NCBI GenBank assembly: GCA_900539655.1
Contig: UQCR01000060.1
Location: 1 to 41,057 of the forward strand
Direction: 5' to 3'
From: an uncultured Robinsoniella sp.
Lineage (GTDB): Bacteria; Bacillota; Clostridia; Lachnospirales; Lachnospiraceae
DNA: 41,057 bases
The position numbers and the translations under genes were made by a program. Below are positions 31,620-38,897 of this stretch, in pieces (positions within the stretch are counted from its first letter, which is position 1; each line of letters opens with the position of its first letter). Under the pieces are notes generated by a model that saw nothing but the letters and a program-made list of their open reading frames with translations, had not been told where the DNA came from and searched no databases.

Positions 31620-32792
31620 ATGAGTGACGAATTCAAAGACTTTGCATCGGCTCCGGCGCCGACCTTAACGCTGGATCCATTTCAGTCAGAAAAGAGTGAC
31701 AACCAGCTTCAGGCGGCACAGACAGTAAAAGCAGTGGTGGAAGAGCCGAAGAAACAGGAATTTGATGAAAGCATGCTTTCACCAGAAGAAAGAAGTATGG
31801 TTAACAGCTTTGCAGAGCAGATTAATCTGACCGATTCTAATGCTATTTTGCAGTATGGTGCAGGAGCGCAGAAAAAGATGGCTGATTTCTCTGAGGCTGC
31901 TCTTGACAATGTCAAGACAAAAGACCTTGGTGAAGTAGGGGAGATGCTATCCGGCGTTGTAACCGAATTAAAGAGCTTCGAAGTGGAAGAACAGGAAAAA
32001 GGATTTCTTGGATTCTTCAAGAAAAGCAGCAATAAAATTACGGCAATGAAAGCTAAATATGATAAAGCAGAGGTAAATATCAACCGAATCTGCGATGCCC
32101 TGGAAAGTCATCAGGTACAGATGTTAAAAGACATAGCAGTGCTGGACAAGATGTATGGGCTTAATCAATCTTACTTTAAAGAATTATCCATGTATATTCT
32201 GGCGGGCAAGAAGAAGCTGGCTAAAATCCGTGCTGAGGAACTTCCAGCTTTAGTACAAAAGGCAAATAATTCCGGGTTGCCGGAAGATGCCCAGGCTGCC
32301 AAAGATCTGGATTCACTTTGTAACCGATTCGAAAAGAAACTTCATGATCTGGAGTTAACCAGAATGATCTCATTACAGACGGCTCCCCAGATCCGCCTTG
32401 TACAGGGGAATGATACCCTGATGGTTGAGAAAATTCAGTCCACCATCGTGAATACAATACCACTGTGGAAGAGCCAGATGGTTCTGGCTCTGGGTGTTGC
32501 CCATTCGGCAGATGCAGCAAAGGCACAGAGGGAGGTCACGGATATGACGAATGAGCTGTTGAAGAAAAATGCTCAGACGCTGAAGATGGCTACTGTAGAA
32601 ACCGCAAAAGAGTCGGAACGTGGAATCGTGGATATCGAGACATTGAAGACAACAAACGAGTCTCTGATTTCTACGTTGGATGAAGTAATGCGTATCCAGA
32701 CAGAAGGACATCAGAAGCGTATGGAAGCAGAGGCTGAAATGCAGAGATTAGAAGGCGAACTGAAGAGCAAACTTCTGCAGCTTCAAGGATAA
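31620..32792 (+). CDS. telA: TelA family toxic-anion resistance protein
   Basis: A 390-residue, mostly helical soluble protein of the TelA/KlaA (YaaN) family. Characteristic pieces are the FLGFFKKSSNKI segment (about 119-130), LDKMYGLNQSYFKELSMYILAGKKKL (about 177-202) and RMISLQTAPQIRLVQGND (about 249-266), followed by a coiled-coil C terminus ending in a charged helix. Named from tellurite resistance on plasmid RK2, but the chromosomal homologues appear to act in membrane stress and antimicrobial tolerance. It starts at an ATG with AGAGGA upstream. Pairing with xpaC is the conserved Firmicutes order (as xpaC-yaaN in Bacillus subtilis). Confidence 0.92.
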   Translation: MSDEFKDFASAPAPTLTLDPFQSEKSDNQLQAAQTVKAVVEEPKKQEFDESMLSPEERSMVNSFAEQINLTDSNAILQYGAGAQKKMADFSEAALDNVKTKDLGEVGEMLSGVVTELKSFEVEEQEKGFLGFFKKSSNKITAMKAKYDKAEVNINRICDALESHQVQMLKDIAVLDKMYGLNQSYFKELSMYILAGKKKLAKIRAEELPALVQKANNSGLPEDAQAAKDLDSLCNRFEKKLHDLELTRMISLQTAPQIRLVQGNDTLMVEKIQSTIVNTIPLWKSQMVLALGVAHSADAAKAQREVTDMTNELLKKNAQTLKMATVETAKESERGIVDIETLKTTNESLISTLDEVMRIQTEGHQKRMEAEAEMQRLEGELKSKLLQLQG

Positions 32793-32807
32793 ATTATGGT
32801 TCCACCC

Positions 32808-32837
32808 TTGACAAGGGAACCGAAACTATGGTACGAT
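32808..32837 (+). promoter_or_regulatory. candidate promoter for the DEAD-box helicase
   Basis: TTGACA (32808-32813), an 18-base spacer and TACGAT (32832-32837), 15 bases after the telA stop. It lies upstream of a terminator hairpin (32891-32927), which would place that hairpin inside the helicase leader. Confidence 0.4.
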
Positions 32838-32890
32838 AAGTTTCGTAATATCGTGTCAGTATAGCAACAATGTAAAATATTGAGGTTAAG

Positions 32891-32927
32891 GCCCTGTACA
32901 TAAGAGTCATGTTACAGGGCTTTCTTT
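32891..32927 (+). terminator. terminator between telA and the DEAD-box helicase
   Basis: GCCCTGTA (32891-32898) and TACAGGGC (32913-32920) with TTTCTTT after it. It may end telA transcripts or, if the upstream promoter is real, act as an attenuator in the helicase leader. Confidence 0.75.
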
Positions 32928-33017
32928 ATGCGATTTCATGGCACGAAGCGACGTGTGGGAAGTGCAGATATAAAGGCAGCCTGAGGAAACAGGCAAATAG
33001 AAAGGAAACACTAATAC

Positions 33018-34607
33018 ATGGAAACAGTTAGATTTGATGAACTTGGTCTTAGCGACCAGATACTAAAGGCAGTAACAGAAATGGGGTTCGAAGCAGCGAG
33101 TCCGATCCAGGCAAAAGCAATTCCGGTACTGATGGCAGGAAAAGATGCAATTGGCCAGGCGCAGACAGGAACTGGTAAGACAGCGGCATTTGGAATACCA
33201 CTTTTGGAGAAGATTGATCCGAAGAGTAAAAAGCTTCAGGGGATCATCTTATGTCCTACCAGAGAATTGGCAATTCAGGTGGCGGAAGAAATACGTAAAT
33301 TGTCAAAATTCATGCATGGGATAAAAGTACTTCCTGTTTATGGCGGACAGGATATCGTGAAACAGATACGTTCTCTGAAAACCGGCGTACAGCTGATTAT
33401 TGGAACACCAGGACGTGTAATGGACCATATGAGAAGAAAAACAATTAAATTTGATCAGGTGCATACGATTGTGCTGGATGAAGCAGATGAAATGTTAAAT
33501 ATGGGATTCAGGGAAGATATTGAAACCGTATTAAAAGAGATACCGGAAGAAAGACAGACCGTTCTTTTCTCTGCAACAATGCCAAAACCAATTATGGATA
33601 TCACCAACCAATATCAGAAAAAAGATGCGGAACTGATAAAGGTAGTAAAAAAAGAACTTACCGTTAAAAATATAGATCAGTATTATTACGAAGTAAAACA
33701 GAAAAATAAGGAAGAAGTATTGTCCAGGCTTTTAGACATGTATAATCCAAAACGTTCCCTTGTATTCTGTAATACGAAGAGAAAAGTAGATGAGTTGACA
33801 ACAGCCCTCCAGGGCAGAGGATATTTTGCTGAAGGACTTCACGGAGATCTGAAGCAGACTCAGCGTGACCGTGTCATGAACGGATTCCGTAATGGCAAAA
33901 CTGAGATTCTCATCGCAACAGATGTTGCAGCCAGAGGAATCGATGTAGATGACGTAGAGGCAGTCTTCAATTATGATATTCCACAGGACGATGAATTTTA
34001 TGTTCACCGTATCGGAAGAACAGGACGTGCCGGTAGAGTCGGAAAAGCTTTCTCATTTGTTGTGGGAAAAGAAGTATATAAACTGAAAGATATTCAGAGA
34101 TATTGTAAAACAAAGATCTATGCGCAGCCGATTCCGTCACTGGATGACGTTACTGCAATTAAGGTAGAGAAGATTCTGGAAAATGTCAATCAGATTATCA
34201 ACAATGAAGATCTGAGAGACGTAATCGATATGCTGGAAAATCACCTGAATGAAGAAGACTATACAGCTATGGACATTGCAGCTGCATTCCTGAAGCTTTC
34301 CATGGGAAATGAAGAAGCAATGGAAGAAGAAAAAGGTATGGACTTTGGTAACACAGGAGCAGAAGAAGGCATGGTTCGTCTGTTCATTAATATCGGTAAA
34401 AAGCAGGGTGTACGTCCCGGAGATATTCTGGGAGCCATTGCCGGAGAATCCGGAATGCCAGGCAAATTAGTGGGAAGTATTGATATGTATGACAAATATA
34501 CTTTCGTGGAAGTTCCCACAGACCGCGCAAAAGAAGTATTGATTGCAATGGATCATGCAAAAATCAAAGGAAAAATGGTAAATGTAGAGCCTGCAAACCA
34601 GAAATAA
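33018..34607 (+). CDS. DEAD-box ATP-dependent RNA helicase with DbpA-type C domain
   Basis: A 529-residue RNA helicase of the CshA/DeaD group, probably acting in ribosome assembly, RNA turnover and cold adaptation. Motifs: Q motif around FEAASPIQAKAIP (24-36), Walker A AQTGTGKT (48-55), PTRELA (79-84), DEAD (153-156), SAT (184-186), and HRIGRTGRAG near residue 330. Past the helicase core (about 370) an acidic helical linker precedes a C-terminal RRM-like domain of the DbpA type (about 450-526, MVRLFINIGKKQGVRPGD), which binds structured RNA. AAAGGAAA precedes the ATG. The upstream leader is about 180 bases with hairpins. Confidence 0.95.
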   Translation: METVRFDELGLSDQILKAVTEMGFEAASPIQAKAIPVLMAGKDAIGQAQTGTGKTAAFGIPLLEKIDPKSKKLQGIILCPTRELAIQVAEEIRKLSKFMHGIKVLPVYGGQDIVKQIRSLKTGVQLIIGTPGRVMDHMRRKTIKFDQVHTIVLDEADEMLNMGFREDIETVLKEIPEERQTVLFSATMPKPIMDITNQYQKKDAELIKVVKKELTVKNIDQYYYEVKQKNKEEVLSRLLDMYNPKRSLVFCNTKRKVDELTTALQGRGYFAEGLHGDLKQTQRDRVMNGFRNGKTEILIATDVAARGIDVDDVEAVFNYDIPQDDEFYVHRIGRTGRAGRVGKAFSFVVGKEVYKLKDIQRYCKTKIYAQPIPSLDDVTAIKVEKILENVNQIINNEDLRDVIDMLENHLNEEDYTAMDIAAAFLKLSMGNEEAMEEEKGMDFGNTGAEEGMVRLFINIGKKQGVRPGDILGAIAGESGMPGKLVGSIDMYDKYTFVEVPTDRAKEVLIAMDHAKIKGKMVNVEPANQK

Positions 34608-34701
34608 ACTGGCATGGATAAAAAATACGAAACTGGCTGTTTTAACATAACCAGTATAGTGCTATGATATTTCCAAATTCTAAAAGAGGAGAGGGAATAT
34701 C

Positions 34702-35307
34702 ATGCAGCACAAAAATCAAAACCAGACAGTAATGAAGCTTGCACAGACGGCGCTGTTAGCGGCATTGTGTTTCGTATCATTTACATTTTTTCAAATAAAA
34801 ATACCTATGCCGGGAGGAGATGCCACTTCTATCCATATCGGAAATGCATTTTGTGTACTGGCCGCATTGCTTCTGGGCGGAGGATACGGCGGACTTGCAG
34901 GGGCAGTAGGTATGACGATTGCGGATTTAATGGACCCGGTTTATATAGTCGGAGCGCCCAAGACTTTCGTATTAAAATTCTGTATTGGGCTGATAACCGG
35001 TTTGGTGGCACACCATATAGGGAAAATCGGTGAAAGCAATGATAAAAGATACATTATGAAATGGAGCATCATTGCTTCCGTATGCGGCCTAGGCTTTAAT
35101 GTAATATTTGATCCCCTTGTGGGCTATTTCTATAAACAGATCATACTGGGGCAGCCTCAGGAGATGGCTTCTGTTTTAGCTAAATGGAGCACAGCTACAA
35201 CATTTGTAAATGCTGTTGTATCCACCTTCCTGGTAGTTATCTTATACAGTGTACTCAGACCGGCGCTGGGGAAAGCAGGATTGCTGGTGTCGGCGGCAAA
35301 GGGATAA
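34702..35307 (+). CDS. ECF transporter substrate-binding (S) component
   Basis: A 201-residue membrane protein with five to six spans (about 12-30, 45-70, 72-90, 95-118, 125-148, 165-190), the size and layout of S components of energy-coupling factor vitamin transporters. The N-terminal AQTALLAALCFVSF, which carries the Ala-rich helix used to dock onto EcfT, and the GNAFCVLAALLLGGGYGG loop fit the family. It would use shared EcfA/EcfT subunits, which are not in this window. The vitamin is not identifiable by eye, and no TPP, FMN or cobalamin riboswitch is seen upstream. AGGAGAGG stands about 9 bases before the ATG. A short inverted repeat ACTGG/CCAGT (34632-34655) lies near its likely -35. 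Confidence 0.8.
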   Translation: MQHKNQNQTVMKLAQTALLAALCFVSFTFFQIKIPMPGGDATSIHIGNAFCVLAALLLGGGYGGLAGAVGMTIADLMDPVYIVGAPKTFVLKFCIGLITGLVAHHIGKIGESNDKRYIMKWSIIASVCGLGFNVIFDPLVGYFYKQIILGQPQEMASVLAKWSTATTFVNAVVSTFLVVILYSVLRPALGKAGLLVSAAKG

Positions 35308-35340
35308 AGGGATAAAGCTGCAAATAAAATGCAGTTAATT

Positions 35341-35380
35341 AAAAGAAGCAGGTGTCGGATTTCCGATACCTGCTTCTTTT
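35341..35380. terminator. bidirectional terminator, ECF S component / rubrerythrin 1
   Basis: AAAAGAAGCAGGTGTCGG (35341-35358) pairs over 18 bases, with one G-U, with the arm at 35363-35380 around an ATTT loop. A and T runs at the two ends allow it to serve both convergent genes. Confidence 0.92.
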
Positions 35381-35394
35381 AAGAGAAGGAATAA

Positions 35395-35937
35395 TTAACC
35401 AAAATATCTTTCTAATAAACCTTTGAAAGCTTTCCCGTGGCGGGCTTCATCTTTTGCCATTTCATGTACAGTATCATGGATAGCATCCAGATCAGCGGCT
35501 TTCGCGCGTTTCGCCAAATCAAACTTGCCTGCAGTAGCCCCATTTTCTGCAGCAACTCTCATTTCCAGATTTTTCTTCGTACTGTCTGTTACAACTTCAC
35601 CAAGCAGTTCTGCAAATTTTGAAGCGTGTTCAGCTTCTTCATAAGCAGCCTTTTCCCAGTATAAACCGATTTCAGGATAGCCCTCTCTGTGAGCAACTCT
35701 GGACATAGCCAGGTACATACCTACTTCAGAACATTCTCCTTCAAAGTTTGCTCTTAAGTCTGCTAAGATATCTTCAGAAACGCCTTGTGCGATGCCAACA
35801 ACATGTTCAGCAGCCCAGCTCATTCCTTCTTCCTGTTTTGTGAACTTGCTTGCAGGTGCTTTACAGATTGGACATACCTCCGGTGCAGAATCTCCTTCAT
35901 GAACATAACCACATACATTACATACAAATTTAGCCAT
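35395..35937 (-). CDS. rbr: reverse rubrerythrin, copy 1
   Basis: A 180-residue reverse rubrerythrin: the rubredoxin domain comes first (Cys6, Cys9, Cys22, Cys25 in CNVC and CPIC), followed by a four-helix diiron domain (iron ligands in EGECSE around Glu68, EEAEH with Glu101/His104, Glu131, and DEARH with Glu164/His167). These proteins reduce hydrogen peroxide and oxygen to water with electrons from NADH via rubredoxin reductases, protecting anaerobes. GGAGA precedes the ATG. Its first 259 bases are identical to copy 2; this copy differs from the others only at residues 99 (Tyr), 106 (Ser), 116 and 162. It is transcribed from a PerR-box promoter at 36000-36047 and ends at the terminator 35341-35380. 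Confidence 0.96.
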   Translation of the reverse strand: MAKFVCNVCGYVHEGDSAPEVCPICKAPASKFTKQEEGMSWAAEHVVGIAQGVSEDILADLRANFEGECSEVGMYLAMSRVAHREGYPEIGLYWEKAAYEEAEHASKFAELLGEVVTDSTKKNLEMRVAAENGATAGKFDLAKRAKAADLDAIHDTVHEMAKDEARHGKAFKGLLERYFG

Positions 35938-35999
35938 TTTAAAATCTCCTTTTTATAATTTAGTTTGAAGTATTTAACTTCTAATTAATATTTAATAAT

Positions 36000-36047
36000 A
36001 GTAATTGTTACTGATATTAATATACTACAAATATACGTATTTGTCAA
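36000..36047 (-). promoter_or_regulatory. PerR-type operator and promoter, rubrerythrin copy 1
   Basis: On the minus strand TTGACA (36047-36042), 17-base spacer, TATATT (36024-36019), followed at once by the operator whose core is AGTAATTGTTACT (36000-36012, plus-strand reading). The operator covers the expected transcription start. Same architecture as at 36783-36830, 38195-38245 and 38671-38719. Confidence 0.78.
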
Positions 36048-36127
36048 CAGTTTCTTGAAGATTATTAAAAAATATTTTTTTACGGTTCGGAGTATTTTGC
36101 TGAGATATACCTGAGCTTCTAATAAAA

Positions 36128-36163
36128 AAAGCAAGTATACCTGGTGTCAGATATACTTGCTTT
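36128..36163 (-). terminator. terminator of rubrerythrin copy 2
   Basis: AAAGCAAGTATA (36128-36139) and TATACTTGCTTT (36152-36163) pair; seven T follow on the minus strand. Confidence 0.85.
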
Positions 36164-36186
36164 AATATGAAAGGAAAGTGGTTTAA

Positions 36187-36729
36187 TTAACCGAAATATC
36201 TTTCTAATAAACCTTTGAAGGCTTTACCATGGCGAGCTTCGTCTCTTGCCATTTCATGTACAGTATCATGGATAGCATCCAGATCAGCAGCTTTTGCACG
36301 TTTTGCAAGATCGAATTTACCTGCAGTAGCTCCATTTTCAGCAGCAACTCTCATTTCCAGGTTTTTCTTTGTGCTGTCTGTTAATACTTCTCCAAGTAAC
36401 TCAGCAAATTTTGCAGCATGTTCTGCTTCTTCATGAGCAGCTTTTTCCCAGTATAATCCGATTTCTGGGTAGCCCTCTCTGTGAGCAACTCTGGACATAG
36501 CCAGGTACATACCTACTTCAGAACATTCTCCTTCAAAGTTTGCTCTTAAGTCTGCTAAGATATCTTCAGAAACGCCTTGTGCGATGCCAACAACATGTTC
36601 AGCAGCCCAGCTCATTCCTTCTTCCTGTTTTGTGAACTTGCTTGCAGGTGCTTTACAGATTGGACATACCTCCGGTGCAGAATCTCCTTCATGAACATAA
36701 CCACATACATTACATACAAATTTAGCCAT
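36187..36729 (-). CDS. rbr: reverse rubrerythrin, copy 2
   Basis: A 180-residue protein identical to copy 1 except His99, Ala106, Leu116 and Arg162; all rubredoxin cysteines and diiron ligands are kept. The first 259 bases of the gene (36729-36471) are identical to copy 1, whereas the remaining 284 bases carry about 36 differences, nearly all silent. It has its own promoter/operator (36783-36830) and terminator (36128-36163), so it is an independent transcription unit. Expected role as for copy 1: reductive removal of peroxide and oxygen in the cytoplasm. Confidence 0.96.
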   Translation of the reverse strand: MAKFVCNVCGYVHEGDSAPEVCPICKAPASKFTKQEEGMSWAAEHVVGIAQGVSEDILADLRANFEGECSEVGMYLAMSRVAHREGYPEIGLYWEKAAHEEAEHAAKFAELLGEVLTDSTKKNLEMRVAAENGATAGKFDLAKRAKAADLDAIHDTVHEMARDEARHGKAFKGLLERYFG

Positions 36730-36782
36730 TTTATCAATCTCCTTTTTATTTTATGGGGTTCTTAAAACCCTTATTTAATATT

Positions 36783-36830
36783 AGTAATTGTTACTGATAT
36801 TAATATACTCCTTATCAGGTCATTTGTCAA
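36783..36830 (-). promoter_or_regulatory. PerR-type operator and promoter, rubrerythrin copy 2
   Basis: On the minus strand TTGACA (36830-36825), 17-base spacer, TATATT (36807-36802), then the operator core AGTAATTGTTACT (36783-36795, plus-strand reading). The 20-base block TAGTAATTGTTACTGATATT is identical to that of copy 1. Confidence 0.78.
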
Positions 36831-36919
36831 TAGCTTTTTGGAAAAAATTTCATATTATTGTGACTATCTTACCAGAGTCTGATCACATCTGTAAATTACT
36901 CTGTTTATCGTTATTTCTT

Positions 36920-37288
36920 CTATTTCCTTGGAAAAGTAATTCTGCGGGATCCTGGAATCTTGCTTTGCTCCATGGAATCCAGAATCTCATCTATAAAGTA
37001 TCCGTCATCCTCCTCGTCAAAATCGTCGTCATCATAATCCTCATCTTCGTCGTCATCATCATCCTCGTAAAATGAGTCAATTTCACAATAAGTATACTCC
37101 GTAACATCCGCTTTGTCATCCTTATACAGAGCAGTAATAATTTGTTCTGCTAAAGGAAGTGATACTTTAATACCAAAGTCTTCTTCTGGACCGCAGAATT
37201 GTAAAATTTCCTCATCCATAAGATATTCTGCTTTGTTCACATCCATGACACTTAATAATTGTTCCATATTTTTGTACAGTACTTTCAT
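36920..37288 (-). CDS. acidic protein of unknown function between rubrerythrins
   Basis: A 122-residue protein with an ordinary mixed N-terminal part (1-72) and a very acidic segment (about 74-95) made almost only of Asp and Glu, then a short tail with basic residues. No cysteine motif or membrane segment. AGGAG lies 9 bases upstream of the ATG at 37288. It occupies the gap between rubrerythrin copies 2 and 3 on the same strand. Ion or protein binding by the acidic tract is possible but unproven; no family recognised. Its upstream region lacks the PerR-type operator. Confidence 0.7.
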   Translation of the reverse strand: MKVLYKNMEQLLSVMDVNKAEYLMDEEILQFCGPEEDFGIKVSLPLAEQIITALYKDDKADVTEYTYCEIDSFYEDDDDDEDEDYDDDDFDEEDDGYFIDEILDSMEQSKIPGSRRITFPRK

Positions 37289-37484
37289 AGGTTGTTTTCT
37301 CCTTTAAAATAAATTAAAATTTATCGCTTACCATTATTATGCATTATTTTTCCAGGATTGTCATCTGTTATTATAAAAATTTAAGGATATTAAAGTAAAT
37401 TTTACAAAACTAAAGGCGTTTCAAAAAGTGCTCTGACAGCTGTGTGTCAAAAAAGCCTGAAATATAAAAAAACTAAAATATAAA

Positions 37485-37522
37485 AAAAGTATGCACCCTT
37501 AGTAACAAGAATGCATACTTTT
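37485..37522. terminator. terminator of rubrerythrin copy 3
   Basis: AAAAGTATGCA (37485-37495) pairs with TGCATACTTTT (37512-37522), with A and T runs on both sides. The rest of the 265-base spacer 37289-37553 is AT-rich without a gene. Confidence 0.8.
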
Positions 37523-37553
37523 ATATTTAGAGTATAGTGAAATGTTTTTGTTC

Positions 37554-38096
37554 TTAGCCGAAATATCTTTCTAATAAACCTTTGAAGGCTTTACCATGAC
37601 GAGCTTCGTCTTTTGCCATTTCATGTACAGTATCATGAATAGCATCCAGATCAGCAGCTTTCGCACGTTTAGCGAGATCGAATTTACCTGCAGTAGCGCC
37701 GTTTTCAGCAGCAACTCTCATTTCCAGATTCTTTTTCGTGCTGTCTGTTACGACTTCACCAAGTAATTCAGCGAATTTTGCAGCATGTTCTGCTTCTTCG
37801 AAAGCAGCTTTTTCCCAGTATAAGCCGATTTCAGGATAGCCCTCTCTGTGAGCAACTCTGGACATAGCCAGATACATACCTACTTCAGAACATTCTCCTT
37901 CAAAGTTTGCTCTTAAGTCTGCTAAGATATCTTCAGAAACGCCTTGTGCGATGCCAACAACATGTTCAGCAGCCCAGCTCATTCCTTCTTCCTGTTTTGT
38001 GAACTTGCTTGCAGGTGCTTTACAGATTGGACAGACTTCCGGTGCGGAATCTCCTTCATGAACATAACCACATACATTACATACAAATTTAGCCAT
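37554..38096 (-). CDS. rbr: reverse rubrerythrin, copy 3
   Basis: A 180-residue protein equal to copy 1 except Phe99 and Ala106, with intact Cys4 rubredoxin site and diiron ligands. Its first 259 bases differ from copies 1 and 2 at only four positions, while the 3' part differs more widely. Its own promoter/operator lies at 38195-38245 and its terminator at 37485-37522. It is adjacent to the perR gene on the same strand. Role as for the other copies; the reason for three nearly identical enzymes may be dosage. Confidence 0.96.
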   Translation of the reverse strand: MAKFVCNVCGYVHEGDSAPEVCPICKAPASKFTKQEEGMSWAAEHVVGIAQGVSEDILADLRANFEGECSEVGMYLAMSRVAHREGYPEIGLYWEKAAFEEAEHAAKFAELLGEVVTDSTKKNLEMRVAAENGATAGKFDLAKRAKAADLDAIHDTVHEMAKDEARHGKAFKGLLERYFG

Positions 38097-38194
38097 TTTT
38101 CAATCTCCTTTTCTTATATAAATATTTTGGTACCGATCCGGCTGTTAGAGTACCGGACCGATGAATTATAATATTGTTTTTTTAAATTTTAGAA

Positions 38195-38245
38195 ATCAAT
38201 AACGATTACTGATATTAATTTATCATAACTCTAACATGAAGTCAA
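38195..38245 (-). promoter_or_regulatory. PerR-type operator and promoter, rubrerythrin copy 3
   Basis: On the minus strand TTGACT (38245-38240), 17-base spacer, TAAATT (38222-38217), then an operator reading ATCAATAACGATTACTGAT (38195-38213, plus strand). It keeps the TTACTGATATTAAT half of copies 1 and 2 but varies in the other half. Confidence 0.7.
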
Positions 38246-38260
38246 GTCTTTTTTGAAAGA

Positions 38261-38650
38261 TTATGATTTTTTAATGCAATCCGGGCAAACACCCATAAAA
38301 TGCGTAATATAGCTGTCTATTTTGCCGGAAAAATTCTTTTGTGCGACATCTACAATCTCGTCAATATTGTCCATTTCTAAATCAATTACACTATGGCATT
38401 TCGTGCAGACAAAGTGATTGTGTGGGTTAGTATTAAAGTCAAAACGATCTGCGCCGTCTCCCGTTACGATTTTTGTGATTTCTCCCAGATCGGATAACAG
38501 GGCAAGGTTACGATATACCGTCCCCAGACTGATCTTTGGAAATTGCTCCCTGATGTTCATATATACAGTGTCGGCAGTGGGGTGGTCTTTTCTGGTTGCT
38601 AAGAACTCTATAATAGATTCCCGTTGTTTACTGTATTTTAGAGTAGCCAT
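38261..38650 (-). CDS. perR: PerR-type peroxide-sensing Fur-family repressor
   Basis: A 129-residue Fur-family regulator with an N-terminal winged helix (ISLGTVYRNLALL as recognition part) and a metal-binding dimer domain. The structural zinc site is present as CTKC and CPDC. Residues matching the five regulatory-metal ligands of Bacillus PerR are kept: His in KDHPTAD, Asp in RFDF, His-x-His in NPHNHF, and Asp in SVIDLE. The two Asp positions, where Fur proteins differ, favour PerR. Such proteins repress with Fe2+ or Mn2+ and are inactivated when peroxide oxidises a metal-bound His. GGAGGTG lies upstream of the ATG. Its promoter carries the same operator as the rubrerythrins, indicating autoregulation. 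Confidence 0.9.
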   Translation of the reverse strand: MATLKYSKQRESIIEFLATRKDHPTADTVYMNIREQFPKISLGTVYRNLALLSDLGEITKIVTGDGADRFDFNTNPHNHFVCTKCHSVIDLEMDNIDEIVDVAQKNFSGKIDSYITHFMGVCPDCIKKS

Positions 38651-38670
38651 AATTCACCTCCTTATAATAA

Positions 38671-38719
38671 TGATAACGGTTACTGATTTTATTGTATATG
38701 ATTATGCAGCATTTGTCAA
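38671..38719 (-). promoter_or_regulatory. PerR-type operator and promoter of perR
   Basis: On the minus strand TTGACA (38719-38714), 17-base spacer, TACAAT (38696-38691), then the operator TGATAACGGTTACTGAT (38671-38687, plus strand). The fourth site of the set, in front of the regulator itself. Confidence 0.72.
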
Positions 38720-38819
38720 ATGTTTTATTGATCATATTATCGCAAAATACACCGAAAATACTGTATTTTTGCTTTGTTATTAAACGCCTTAAGTGTTTTT
38801 AACGGAAAATAAGTAAAGG

Positions 38820-38849
38820 GTGACATAATTCATATATCTGCGGTATAAT
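38820..38849 (+). promoter_or_regulatory. promoter of trxB
   Basis: GTGACA (38820-38825), an 18-base spacer and TATAAT (38844-38849). No copy of the PerR-type operator is visible around it. Confidence 0.55.
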
Positions 38850-38897
38850 ACTAATATTAAGGTGAATACTGTAAATACAAAAAAGGAGTTGGATATA

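Noticed and set aside
35395..38096. Recent tandem triplication of one rubrerythrin unit
   Set aside because: The 3' halves and spacers are strongly diverged and each copy has its own distinct terminator, so the copies are old; only the 5' parts were homogenised.
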